From Polymyxa betae (lineage: Eukaryota > Endomyxa > Phytomyxea > Plasmodiophorida > Plasmodiophoridae): a stretch of 64,000 nucleotides of DNA. The position numbers and the translations under genes are program-made. Shown one piece after another: positions 53,292 through 64,000 of the stretch; position 1 is the first letter of the stretch; every line of letters starts with the position of its first letter. Location: contig RBZT01000632.1 of NCBI GenBank assembly GCA_003693705.1, positions 8,437 through 72,436 of the forward strand. The letters are read 5' to 3'. The notes beneath the pieces were generated by a model. The model saw nothing but the letters and a program-made list of their open reading frames with translations, had not been told where the DNA came from and ran no database searches.

Positions 53292-54984
53292 TTAAACGGT
53301 TTTCGATGTTTCTGGAGGCATTCGTCTTCTGCATTTTCTATGACAGCAACAGTAGCACAGAAGTCTAGCTAGAACCCCAATCGGCGTCCTAATTGGGACG
53401 CCAAGAAGCTCGAGCGCAGATAAGAGCTGAATGATCACGAAAACGGTGCAGTAAATCAGGCTGGGATATTTCTATCGAATCTAAAGATAAATACTTCCAA
53501 CAAAAAACCCTCTCACCTTCGGATCTGGAAAAACGTTTTCAATCTCGATCTGCGTAATGCCCAGCAGTGATGTCACGACAGGTAAGTTTGAGCAAAGAAG
53601 GAGTATAAAGGTATTCCTTGCCAATAAATATTGGATAGGAGACCTCGTATGCCCATATAATCCTGCAACCCATTTGAATGAGGAACTGTCGAAGGCAGCA
53701 CTTCCAACAACAGCAAGGAGGTAAAGAACGAGAGCGACATCAACCAATAGCGACAACAACGGATGCAGAGAAACTGACTGCACCGAGAAACGTATTAGAT
53801 TCAATTTGATCTGAAACCCGAAGAGGCGCCAGACGGCATCCGAAAGTAGTTCTTCGCATTTAAGAAGAGATCGTATGGTGATTCCAAATGGAAGAACAAT
53901 GGAGAGGACCAACAAGATTGATGCGACCATATTCCTGGCAAATGTCTGCCAACGGTTACGGCGTATAACAGCCAGGGAATGCCCAATCTGAAGTTCGTAG
54001 AGCTGTTGCTGAAGACTTTCAAGGGTCACATGATTATAGGAATCGAAAGAATATTTCGGCAGAGCATCCTGCGGAAGATTTTCGATCTGTTGAAGAACCG
54101 ATTCCAACGCGAATTCGTACACGGCGATCCGTTCAGGATCACTGCGATGAGTCCATGATTCAAACAAGTTGATGGATCCAATGATCATACGACGAAACCC
54201 TTCACGAAAGTGAACTAGGAACAGCAGCAAGCCAGGTAACTGAAATGCATAACCGCTTGTGAAAAACGTTAGACCGAGACGTTGCCCAGTCAGCAAATAC
54301 TATAACAATTAGCCGTGCGTCCAAAATTGTAACAACAATGACGAACCTGAATTAAGCCCAGCGACCCCTGAAACAGAACACTGACCAGTATCTGAACAAT
54401 TGCTGTCTCAAGGATACGAGACATGAAGCCGCTTTGAGACGCAATCCCTTCCGCTTCCTCATAAAGATACGCGAATGGAAAAACGACGAAGAAAGCGATG
54501 GTCGACGCCCAGGATATCCCGGTCCAAGATGCTGTTTGTAGATATCAGTCAACGACAAATGGTCATAAAGAGATCGAGACCTGACACGAAGTCCCGCTCC
54601 ACCCAGAAGAATAAATAATGGAGCCGAAGACCTGGTGTTGTACAGGCTGCTGCTGAGATCAATAGCAGCAGCCAGAGGCCAGCTAATGCCAGTACAATGG
54701 CACATAGATGGAACCTAACTTCCACTGTGAGAAACTTGATCAGCGAATTCGTGAGCCGCTTACGGTAGTGAATAAATAGTATGGCCGGGTGCTTTCGGAG
54801 AGCCCAGAGCTCCAGTAGCATCAAATTGCTGGTAGACAAGTGCTACCGTATAGGCGAATACAGCAAACAGAAAAGTAGCCTGTCAAGGAGTCAGCGCATG
54901 ACCATCGCTGAGGACTGGGCACCAGTCTACGATTGCATAGCGAAGTTGGATGGAGAAGAATTCGTCGGGGGACACGCCATCCAT
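53292..54984 (-). CDS. LMBR1-like multipass membrane protein
   Basis: LMBR1/LIMR family, nine-span plasma-membrane or ER protein of receptor-like or signalling role. ATG 54984 starts MDGVSPDEFFSIQLRYAI, matching the extracellular 'VS..E..F...R..I' N-terminus of LMBR1L. Next exons give ATFLFAVFAYTVALVYQQFD, RFHLCAIVLALAGLWLLLL, SWASTIAFFVVFPFAYLYEE and GFMSRILETAIVQILVSVLF, as in human 'FVLMPFAFFFLESEGF...RILET'. The long exon 54270-53510 has HVTLESLQQQLYELQIGHSL, IGHSLAVIRRNRWQTFARN and SNLPVVTSLLGITQIEIENV, the last being the family's 'LPVLSRTLGLT' region. A final exon begins KYPSLIYCTVFVIIQL and ends PPETSKTV at 53292. Intron joins near 54.6 kb are approximate. Confidence 0.83.
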
Positions 54985-55551
54985 ACAGTCTGGATCCGCT
55001 AACCCAGGATGGAGGCGGGCGGTGACGCCCCGGCAAATCGAATCTGGGCCCGGCAATGGAGAACGATCGATCACGCACTCCTAATTACATAGGAACGATT
55101 GTATAGAATTGGCGCTCTTATCAATGAGCAATCTGATAGAGAGAGACTCTGATCCGACTTTAGGAAGAAGATAGACCGGTGAGTACCCCACCACCCCACG
55201 ACCCCAATTTCTCCTCGTTAGGACCAATTTCTCCTTCTTAGGAGGACTAAGGCCTAGCAGAACTTGTGAACCAAGTTGATATTGCCCAGGCACCAGCACA
55301 AACTGATCATCTCGGCGATTGTTTAGCTATTAGCTGTACACAAGACGATCGGATTGTGAAGGTTTGAAGAGAGAAACCATCATTCAGAGGCCTGCAATAG
55401 ATGATTATTTCAAAAGAATAGGTCCCGCGTCAGTAGTCATCTTGTCGCCTCAACGGAACGGAAAGGGCAATCAATTTGAATCTTATTCTACTTGCAACAT
55501 TGTTATTATTTGTATGGACATTATCTGATGGTTTAAGTAAAGCATCATGAA
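54985..55551. other. Gap between LMBR1-like and mS34 genes
   Basis: About 570 bp. Apart from the 20-bp tandem repeat listed next, nothing was recognised. The LMBR1-like promoter should be at its left side. Confidence 0.45.
55204..55243. repeat. Imperfect 20-bp tandem duplication
   Basis: CAATTTCTCCTCGTTAGGAC followed directly by CAATTTCTCCTTCTTAGGAG: 17 of 20 positions identical. Sits about 220 bp upstream of the LMBR1-like start. Confidence 0.75.
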
Positions 55552-56004
55552 TTATTGCTCACACTGTTGTTCTTGTTGGACCTCGGTTTTGGATTGATGA
55601 AAAGCTCCATGGTTAGCTTCATCAAAGACCCGCCATTGACGTTTATGAGTGCAACGAATCTCTCTGGGGCGCTCCTCAGGGACTCCACGCCAGGTTAACA
55701 GGCCCCAGGCTTTTGGCGTATGCCCGTGCTGAACAACAGAAAAGCATCAGAATTCAGCGACATTGCGAAGCTATAGGGCAACCTTGCTGAATTTGACACG
55801 ATGAACTGTCCAATAACAGGGTTCAGGATAACGGTGCCAAAGACTTCGGGTTAGACGCTCCCCTTTGCCGCCCTGGGCGAGTTTATCCGCGACTTCGTAG
55901 AGATTGTAGCCTTTGCGTTGGGCTTTCGCCGCTGAGTCTGCGGCTGCCGACGATAGCAGACGTCGTCCCAGACCGGTTACAGACGACCAGATACTTGCCA
56001 TCAT
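55552..56004 (-). CDS. MRPS34: Mitochondrial small-ribosomal-subunit protein mS34
   Basis: mS34 is a non-bacterial component of the mitoribosomal small subunit. ATG 56004 (MMASIWSSVTGLGRRLLSSA) looks like a mitochondrial targeting region. YNLYEVADKLAQGGKGERLT and SLWHRYPEPCYWTVHRVKF follow, corresponding to human 'LYELARALRGRDVGRLV..GLW.K.PEPSYW...RV'. After one intron (about 55800-55735) exon 2 gives GHTPKAWGLLTWRGVPEE, matching 'GKAWGILTFKGKTE', then REIRCTHKRQWRVFDEANHG. It ends EQQCEQ with TAA at 55552. Length of about 130 aa is short because the human C-terminal extension is missing. Confidence 0.85.
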
Positions 56005-56439
56005 GATGTTAAGATGATGTCGCAACTCCGTCAACACGTCGTCGTCGTTTTGTTGAAAACGAAATTATTCCAAACCAAGGGACCAACAAGAGCTTTACAT
56101 TCTGGCGTATGTTATAGTTATTTTGCACAGTAGCTTGCAAGCCATTCGCACATGATTAAGGATGCTTTCTAGCTCGATCGTGGTTTATGCACTTGTGAAA
56201 GCATGCTCATCAAATGAGCACGAATCATTTTGTTCTAGCATTCAGCTTAAACTAGATTTCATCGTCAATGGGTAAACTGACGAAATCACAGCTAGAAGTA
56301 ATGCCACATTGCAACGGTGGTTAACGAGCCGATTCTTGAATTTTTATACCTTTTTTTGTGAGAACTTCGAAACTGCGTTCCGGACTGCGAGTCAGTTGCA
56401 GCGGCTCATGTCGTTTAAAATCTCGAAAAGTCATTGGAT

Positions 56440-56998
56440 ATGAAAGCTCCCAATGTGCTTATTACCGGGACACCAGGCTGTGGCAAGACCACATTCTGTG
56501 AGAAACTAAAATCTCTCACTAATTTAAGGCATATCGAGGTTGGAGCCCTTGTTCGAAAGCACCAATGCCATACCGGGAGAGATGAGAAATTCGATTCGTA
56601 CATGCTTGATGACGATAAGGTTTGTTCATCGCTCTTTTAGCATATCTCTTCACCTTAGTGCCTTATAGCTAATTGAGGTCTTGGAGCCTGAACTCGAGAA
56701 GGGCGGCAACTTGGTTGATTTCCATACATCGTACGTCTTTCCTGAAGAACTGATCGACCTCGTCGTGGTCTTAAGGACAGATAATACGGTTCTATATGAA
56801 CGATTAGAGAACAGGAAATATTCAGCCATAAAGATTCGCGAGAACATCGAGGCTGAGATTATGCAGGTCTGCCTGGACGAAGCTCGTGATAATTACGATG
56901 AGGAGATCATTGTCGAACTGCAGAACGATACCACGGAGCAGCTCGAGCGAAATCTCAAAACAGTTGCGGAATGGATCACTTCTCACCAGAGCAAATAG
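56440..56998 (+). CDS. AK6: Adenylate kinase 6 / Fap7 ribosome-assembly ATPase
   Basis: AK6 (yeast Fap7, human hCINAP) is a nuclear adenylate kinase-like ATPase acting in final 18S rRNA maturation of the 40S subunit. Exons 56440-56619 and 56669-56998 are joined by a 49-nt intron. ATG 56440 begins MKAPNVLITGTPGCGKTTF, with the Walker A GTPGCGKT. Then come LTNLRHIEVGALVRKHQCHT, SYMLDDDK, LIEVLEPELEKGGNLVDFHT (the AK6 Walker-B-like block with the Asp-His pair), FPEELIDLVVVLRTDNTVLY and ERLENRKYSAIKIRENIEAE. The C-terminus has NYDEEIIVELQNDTTEQLER and ends ITSHQSK. Length of about 169 aa is normal. An in-frame TTG two codons upstream is not needed. Confidence 0.95.
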
Positions 56999-57440
56999 TG
57001 TCGTTGTCCATCTCCTACAACAAGCTCATCAGTTGATTCGATATTGAGAATGCCTATTTATTTACATCCTATCATCTCCAATCCATTCGACATGGCAATG
57101 CCAGGCTAACTAGATTTCACCAATTTATTCGCTATCAGTTCATGAAAAGTTTCCTTCTTGCTTGTGATAGCTTGTTTCAATGATCGAACCCAGGCTGTAT
57201 AATCTAATCTGGGTCTTAACTCGAGTTATTTTGTGCGTAGCTCCCATCTCGCTTTGGATTCCCCGCTTTAGCACGATTACTGCGATGGCTTTTTAGGTTT
57301 GTCAATAACACTTGCTATAATCGAAGGGTGGGATTAGGGAGTCGTCCGTTCATATTCTGGCTTCAGCGCTCTTCGGCAGATTTTAGGTCTCGTCATCAAG
57401 TTTGTCGATAGGTCTGGTCGTTGCATCGATCTCTTCCCTG
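56999..57440. other. Intergenic, AK6 to SMG1
   Basis: About 440 bp. May hold the SMG1 promoter or an early SMG1 exon; none could be fixed. Confidence 0.35.
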
Positions 57441-60400
57441 ATGGATGGATACTTCTCTCTCCACATCATCTCCCGATCGTCTAGAGCCTTATCTGCAAAG
57501 TCTGAGCCTGACATCAGACTTTTTCTAGCTTTTACTGATACTGTTTTCTTAGGAGATGCAAATCAGTTTACTGATAGTAATAGTGAACAAGTTATTACGA
57601 ATGCAGGGATTCGGCAGCTTGTTTCACATCTTTCTGCTACCCTACCTTACCGATCCAGACGCCAATCTGCTCAACAGATAAATCAGATCACGTCTGCACT
57701 TGGGCATTTGAAATGTAAAACACTAGATCCTGAAATATTCCAGGATTTGTTTCAGATAATTAGCGATTGCTGGCTGTCTATGGAACTCGGTAGGTATTTT
57801 TTCATATTAGTTACAAAACATTCAAAACATTGTTTAGAGCCGGTTGCTTTAACATTGCTAATTTCGGCAGTGAATTCTCTTCCGAAATGCGATTTTCTCC
57901 CAAATCTCAGTGAACTTGCTCAGAATGCCTTCGCTTCCGTATGATATGATCTTCGATACTGTCATGGCTCTCAATAGCTTTTGCAGGAATTCGTCCCAGT
58001 AGAGCGAGTCTTTATCCTTCGTATTCTTGCCAATTTCCCAAACGTTGCCCCTGCGCTGTTGGCAGAGGCATGCATCAATGCTGAGACTACTCTGGATCTC
58101 CCGACAATCAATTACGCTTTTAGCGAACTCTGGATCCCAGCATTGTCACATGAAAACTTCAACGAGGAGCTTCAATTGAGATTGATCGCCTCTCGTCTGT
58201 TACATTCTTCATTAGCGCCTGTTTTGTTGTCCTCTCACCTCGTCGATTGGCTGCTTCGTCTCAGCTGTATATCTTCAGAACACTGGAGCGCCATTGGATT
58301 TCATCTTCAACGACTGCTGAAGAATCCGTCCGCACAAGTTCGGGAATCGGCTTTGGAATGCTTCTCTCAATTAGAGAGGGTTGACCATCCCGACTTTGCA
58401 TATATTCGTTTTTCCACACTCATGGATTCCTTCTCTCTCAATGTAGTCCACACCTGTATTGTTTAACTTTGAACATTGCTGATACTGTTTTAGGCACTGG
58501 GACGATCGTTTCGTTTGCCGCAAATCGGTCTTGATCACTTCTGGTCGATGCCTTCGCTGGCCTTGGCTCTTAAGGTCAAACGAGCGTCTGTTTCAAAGGT
58601 TATGCCTCATGATGACTACATTATCTGTTTGGACAACATCTTCAACGTTCAAAATGTTGCCGAGCTTATTGAAATGCGATGCCTTTCGATTGATGCTGCA
58701 GCGACGCTTATCCATGATAAGCTGAGGACACTTGGTACTTATTTATTGTATATTATTTTTTCGTTAATGTATGTCTGTTAGGGACAACTGTATCAACTAT
58801 GGACGACATCATCCAACGGTTAAGCCAAAATTCGATTAGCGCTGAATCAAACGTCTTGGTGATGGCGTTTCTTTACTCGTTGCACACATATATTATTGGT
58901 ATCAATTCCCAGTATCCTGAGCTCCAAATCCCGTTCCCCACCGCCATCCCGTAATCTGCTTCCATGCTTTCTCGTTTCTAGGCTCATTGTATGTAGGTTC
59001 TTTCTTTCCAAACGATTTATCTACGATGGATTTCTTGAAAAAATCAAACCGCAACGTTTTCGGCTGGCACATTCTAACCCTAGTGCAGTTCAACGCTCAG
59101 TAATATTTTCGGATTTCGCGAGCGACGATCTGTTGTCAGTCGCAGTGCCGTTCTGCTGGGCTTTGAAACAATCAAATTTTTTAAAAATGAACATCAATTG
59201 CATCTCTACGGCTCTGTAAGCAGGTTTTTCGAATCTCGCTTTTTTGTAACTTTCGCAGGACACCTGGCAGCAGTGCTTCACTATTAGTCGACGCTATCAA
59301 ACACCACTCGCAGGGTAATTATGAAGCTGCTATTGGCTATTATTTCGACGCCTTCCAATGTGTATCGCCTGAGCACAAGGAAATCTCTACTAATGGCGCC
59401 TTGCAATGTATCCGCTCGCTACAGCTTTGGGAGTCGGTTGAAGAATTGCAACCTCCCAAAGATGGTATTTTTAGAAAGGTGGACATAATAACGCTTCATG
59501 TTGTAAACGCTGACATCCTGTTAGAATATCTGCGCTGCAAACCCAATTCAGAAGCTGCTCTTGGATTCTTCTGTGATGCTGCATTCTGGTAGAACTGGAG
59601 AAGTTCAGCTAATGCTGGATCAAAACTGGTCCAAACTCCAGGTAAATTTGCATTGATAATTGTTATGATATCTCATTATGCTTTAGATTTCGGCTGATCT
59701 GCAATTCGAACCAATCTCGATGATAATTGCCAATTGCCAATTATGGATCAATCGCATAAAGTGTGTCCAAATACTGCCTGCTGAACTGGTCTCTGAAGCC
59801 AAAGAGTTTATTTCACAAGTTCTCAATGTATCTTACTTGTGCTCTTCATACGCTGAGACTCAAGAGCTTCTCGCATACCGTATCCGGACTCGACAATTTT
59901 CTGACCAAAATCTGACCCCGTTTTAGATCAACTAATACTATCTGCCCTGGACCCTTCTTTCAATGCTGAAGATTATTTATCGTCTCCAGCCTTCCAGAAT
60001 CTGCCTATGCTCTCTGAACTTTTCTTGATCCAACCTTCTCAAAAGATCCTGTCTCATCTGCTGCTTCGAGCTAAGGAAACTTATAACCAGGGTTATGTCA
60101 TTCGTTTATTAGAGAGAGCCCAGTCCTATGTTGATGGTATCATCCCTGAATTACAACATAGTATTTTAATCTGTTCGGAACCCTCGGAGAGCACTCTGGT
60201 TGACTTCTGGAATTTATCGAGATCATCGAATCAAGCTAACATCACGCTGTCATTGATTGAAACTATGATGCGTTCTCCAGTTCATCTGCTCTCAGGATTG
60301 TTTATCGATTCGGGAACCTCAGAGGTGTCCGATTTAGTGGAGCAGGCGTTTTCGCATTCCCAAGGTAAAAATCTACCCCTCCTTTTTCGCTTTGTCTGAT

Positions 60401-63400
60401 TTCTGTCAGATATTTGCAGCGGTTCCCATTTTGCCAGATGGTGCGTTGACCTGGCAGGAATTTTAGGAAATGGATGGCTTAGCTCAGCTTGCGGCCCTTT
60501 TTCCGCTTCGTCTGTTGAAGTATGCTTCGTTCCGGCATAATTATCACCTCTCACCAGATTATAGAAACTGCAGTCCCTGCTTCTGGATATGCTGAGAGCG
60601 TTCATTTGCGATGAGGACCAGCTGAAAGGCATTGTGAGAACGATATGCATCAACATATCAGACGAATTGAAGAGAGAGCGTGCACTTCCTACTACCAAAG
60701 TATTTGATGTGACTTTTTTTGGTAATTCTCTCAATACGGCGTTAGCTGTTCTCGATACTATCGTCATCCCTTTGTATGGAGATCGACTGGAATCATATCG
60801 CTGACGAATCGCCCCATTTGTCACAAGTCAACTGCCTTCTTTCTCGCATTCCAAACTTGCTTACTCGAGCTGCAGAGGTATGCTCGGCTTTTCATTTTTG
60901 AATGATGTTCTAAGTCTCGTATCAGATGATTTCCGATTCTTTGGCCAATCGCTACTCCTACGACGACGCGCTTCTTCTCGTCGCATTGTTAGATGGCGGT
61001 TTTTTCGTAGAAAATTGCCGTCTTCCGACCTCTTCCTGGGTCGATATCATTCCCCAGTTACAGGCCATGCTAAGGCGAACAGTTCTGCCAACATATTTAA
61101 AGAGCAAAGTTCACGAGACTCTATTAGAAATAGCTCGCAGCACTCCCAATTTCGAACCTATCGCCTTCCCGTTAACCGCACCGAAGCTTGAAAATTCTCA
61201 CCTTGACGAACTTGCTAATGATCTTAAAGTCTGTTTCGCTGCTTATCAATTTTCACATCTCAATAGATTTTTCAGGTGTGTGACATTTCGCTGTGGACGG
61301 ATCTGTGCGAGTTTAGCGACCACATGCGAAAACTGTCATACTTTTCCGACGATAAATGGCTCGATCTTCTTTCTCGATTAATTTCCGAAATTCCGTCTCG
61401 TTGGCGTTGGTGGAACGAAGAATGCGAACAGGGTCAGTCATCGGCTGAGTCGTATGGCCAGATTATGCAATCCATTTTGGATGCTTTCAATGTAAGAGGC
61501 GCCTTAGACGTTTATCTTTCAATTGTTGTTTAACGTTCTTCTAGAGCGCTGCAGTGGAGGTTTCGACGAACTCTGAGTGCAATCGTACTAGATTATTTTA
61601 CGAAAAATTCGGCCATCAAATTCAGACTCTGTGGCTTCATCTGTGCCTGCCGTTGCAAGATACCTCCACTGAAATCGGTGCATAACTTTATCGTTTGAGA
61701 ACCTGCTTTTTTGAGTGCTGATATTGCTTCCGATAGATAAGAAATCCCTTCTTTCTACCATCATTCATCAGCTGAAAATCTTGAAACATGATATCCATCT
61801 GCTTTCAAAAGGTAGTCGCTTTTATCCATTTCAAATTCATTGATTGGCTCATATGGATTTCCAGTTGATATCCGGGTCGTCTGCCCTGGAATTTCTTCTC
61901 CATCACAATTTACCTTCCGAATACCGGGAATGCCTGCTGGATCCTATGCGATGACTTTGGCGAACCCGATAATTGAAATACTGAAAACCAAAACCCGACC
62001 TCGTTTTATTTCTTTTATTGGCTCTGATGGTCTTACTTATTCGTATCTCCTGAAAGGCAAAGAGGATCTCAATATCGATCAACGAATTCTGCAGGTCGTC
62101 TCCTATGCGAACGATTTCATGTTAAAGTCCGCTGAAGCCAAATCGGTAGCTCTTTTTTTCGCCGTTTTTTCGTTGTGATTGAGACTCCAATCAGGCTGGA
62201 TTTTCGCCGATCCCAACATACTCGGTCACCTGTTTGTCGTCTGAAGCCGGCTTGATCTCGATCGTTCCCGATACGATTTCGTTGTTCCGACTGAATCGGT
62301 TTGGCGCGGGGTCAGATCGCGATTCGACCGGCAGCCAAGCACTTGACGATCACGACCACAGAGATGTAGCCGAATCGACACCCGGTCAGGTTTATCTGCT
62401 GTATCTGCATAAGGTTCTTGAAGAACGAAAGTTATCTCTTAAAATTCCTAGAAGGTATCTTTTCGCATCCTTTGTTCCTGGTAGCTGATGTATGTAATGT
62501 TTATAGCGAATGGCCGCCGGAATTGTTCACTGAGCTTTACGATCGTCTTTTGGCTGAAACGGACGATACAGTTCTAGAAAAGCGATTGTACTTGTCATCG
62601 CTTTCTCCTGAGCAGGAGTTCTTAAAGAAAGTGCTGTTTACATCAACATCGGCGGCTTCATCAATGCTCGGATATTTACTTGGAATTGGAGGTAACTTGT
62701 CATTTGGTTCTGATAATTGCTGTGGTTTACACGCTGCTATTAGATAGACACCCAGGAAATATTCTTCTTCGGGTAGAAACCGGTGAAGTGGTTCATATCG
62801 ATTTTGCTGTAAGCTCGTTCGCTCGGACTCAGTTTAGTTGAATTCAGCCCATTTTAGGTGTCGTTTGATGCTGGCCGTTCGCTGCGGGTTCCTGAAACGG
62901 TCCCGTTTCGACTGACGCCGTGCTTACGAAGAGCTTTGGGTCCTTTTTCGCTGCCTTCCGGCCAGTTTGCTCATATTATGGACTTAACGTATAAACGTTG
63001 CCGCCAGAACAAGCCGTTTATACTCAGCATTCTGAGGGCATTATGGAACCATCCAATTGAAGGATGGGATCCTCGTCGGCGCCGAATTATGGTACGTACT
63101 TTCGTTGATCCTTTTGAGTATTTATGTAATGTGCTTGTAGAAGCGAGATGTTGATAGAGCGATGGTTCATAAGCTAATAGTAGCGCGTCTGCAACGGTCG
63201 CGTACGTTCTTGGAGTCTCTGCATAATTGGGCTTTTGGCAACCAATCTCGCTGGTCGGAGTTGGTTGCTACATATAATCAGTGGGCCGTCGCCCATAATG
63301 AGCTTTTGTTGAAGACGGCCGAGATCGCTGTTTTACAGCACCGTAAATCAGCGGCCGAACAAGCCATTCTTATTCTGCCCGATCTTCTTGAAAGGCAAAA

Positions 63401-64000
63401 AGAGTTAGTTACTGTCATTTTCGCTATGGTTTGTTGATATTCTTTGCAGAATATCATCACAGCTTGCTTCAATGCGAGGTGATGCTAAAGAGTTGGAACT
63501 CAAGCAGAAATTGGCTGAGCTAGTTCAACAACAAGTACGTCGTTGTTGCCAGGAAGCTTTATTTCCTTAAGTTTTTTTAAGGCATCTGCTCGAGATCTGA
63601 TCAATTCTTTACCGCAACTCCAACAAGATTTGAAAGCATGCCAAAACGCCTTCGCTGTTATTCAATGCAGGACACAGGTTATAAATCCGCCGGTATTTTT
63701 CCAAAAAGTATCTTTCGGACTCGTTTGAATTGCTTGCAGGATTTGACGTCAACAGATTCCGAAATCGTTTTGACATTGCAGAATCTATGGGCGGACATTC
63801 GCTCATTGATTAGCCGTATATGTCAAGACGATTTTCCTGTCGTGCAGCAGTTACGTAGCGAATGGGAACAGCTTCAAGAGCACATTACAGCCATGCAATG
63901 CCATTCTACACCGAGGTACACGTTTCGTTCTTGATTTGTTGCAAGTTGATCAATGCGTTTTAGTTCTGGAACACTGAAGTTGATCGAAGGGCGAAAGACG
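57441..64000 (+). CDS. SMG1: SMG1 nonsense-mediated-decay PI3K-like kinase, 3' end outside window
   Basis: SMG1 is the PIKK that phosphorylates UPF1 in nonsense-mediated mRNA decay. From about 57441 to 61800 there is a chain of helical exons (HEAT/FAT-type solenoid), with introns of about 40-50 nt. The kinase domain follows. KTKTRPRFISFIGSDGLTYS and YLLKGKEDLNIDQRILQVVS closely match SMG1's '[38 protein letters not shown]'. SSEAGLISIVPDTISLFRL is next. SSMLGYLLGIGG, split by an intron, is followed by DRHPGNILLRVETGEVVHID (catalytic Asp, Asn; D of DFG-like HIDFA). VSFDAGRSLRVPETVPFRLT comes next. After it starts the long C-terminal extension typical of SMG1 (WNHPIEGWDPRRRRIM, HRKSAAEQAILILPDLLERQ). 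The FATC end lies beyond the window. The start is uncertain. Confidence 0.92.

Noticed and set aside
57900-59300. Apparent frameshifts through the SMG1 region as a pseudogene sign
   Set aside because: Each frame change coincides with a GT...AG intron of about 40-50 nt, and the kinase motifs are intact downstream.
1-64000. CRISPR arrays, phage or bacterial operons
   Set aside because: No regularly spaced repeats, Shine-Dalgarno-led gene strings or bacterial gene families; short spliceosomal introns show a eukaryotic nuclear sequence.

Overview
This is a compact nuclear segment from a small unicellular eukaryote. About 27 protein genes lie on both strands. Most are split by short GT-AG introns of about 45-65 nt, and gaps between genes are usually under 500 bp. 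No rRNA, tRNA, CRISPR array or bacterial-type operon was seen. Several genes imply a flagellated stage: AK7 and an axonemal SAXO-like repeat protein are known from cilia, and a very divergent alpha-tubulin and augmin subunit 4 sit beside them. Some families look plant- or protist-like: a HIRAN-bearing FAN1, an ELM2/PHD/ARID regulator, a PI4K-gamma-like kinase, a PUT/LAT-type amino-acid or polyamine permease and a GH19 chitinase. A zoosporic protist fits. A phytomyxid-like rhizarian is my best guess, but that is inference and taxonomic confidence is low.

Layout. 0.3-6 kb, minus strand: two unrecognised low-complexity proteins, TRAPPC2L, an uncertain ORF and twinfilin. 6.3-12.9 kb, plus strand: secreted GH19 chitinase, an orphan 420-aa protein, an ethanolamine/choline phosphotransferase and a secreted mucin-like protein with a His/Asp-rich tail. 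13-21 kb: a multipass membrane protein (-), a small orphan protein (+), a Ser/Thr kinase with an altered HRD motif (-), a PI4K-gamma-like kinase (+) and a MATE transporter (+). 21.1-32 kb: aldo-keto reductase, then a GC-rich microtubule/flagellum neighbourhood (HAUS4, divergent alpha-tubulin, AK7, a solo gag-like zinc-knuckle gene, SAXO-like repeats), then a BMT5-like rRNA methyltransferase. 32.2-39.3 kb: a full PLAT-lipoxygenase (-), a DUF3293 protein (+), a permease (-) and a Cys-rich membrane protein (-). 39.6-49.4 kb: ELM2/PHD/ARID regulator (-), COQ8 kinase (-), two unrecognised genes and a bZIP factor (+). 50-64 kb: FAN1 (+), LMBR1-like protein (-), mitoribosomal mS34 (-), AK6/Fap7 (+) and SMG1 (+, running off the window end).

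The most unusual signal is a set of short telomere-like (TTTAGGG/CCCTAAA) tracts. They are confined to about 24-38 kb, lie in introns or just upstream of genes, occur in both orientations and often sit next to a splice site. Two neighbouring minus-strand genes (lipoxygenase and permease) also share an identical 14-mer about 100 bp upstream of their start codons.

Gene models were joined by hand from reading frames, splice consensus and family conservation. Terminal coordinates are good where a stop or ATG is named; internal exon edges are approximate unless given.
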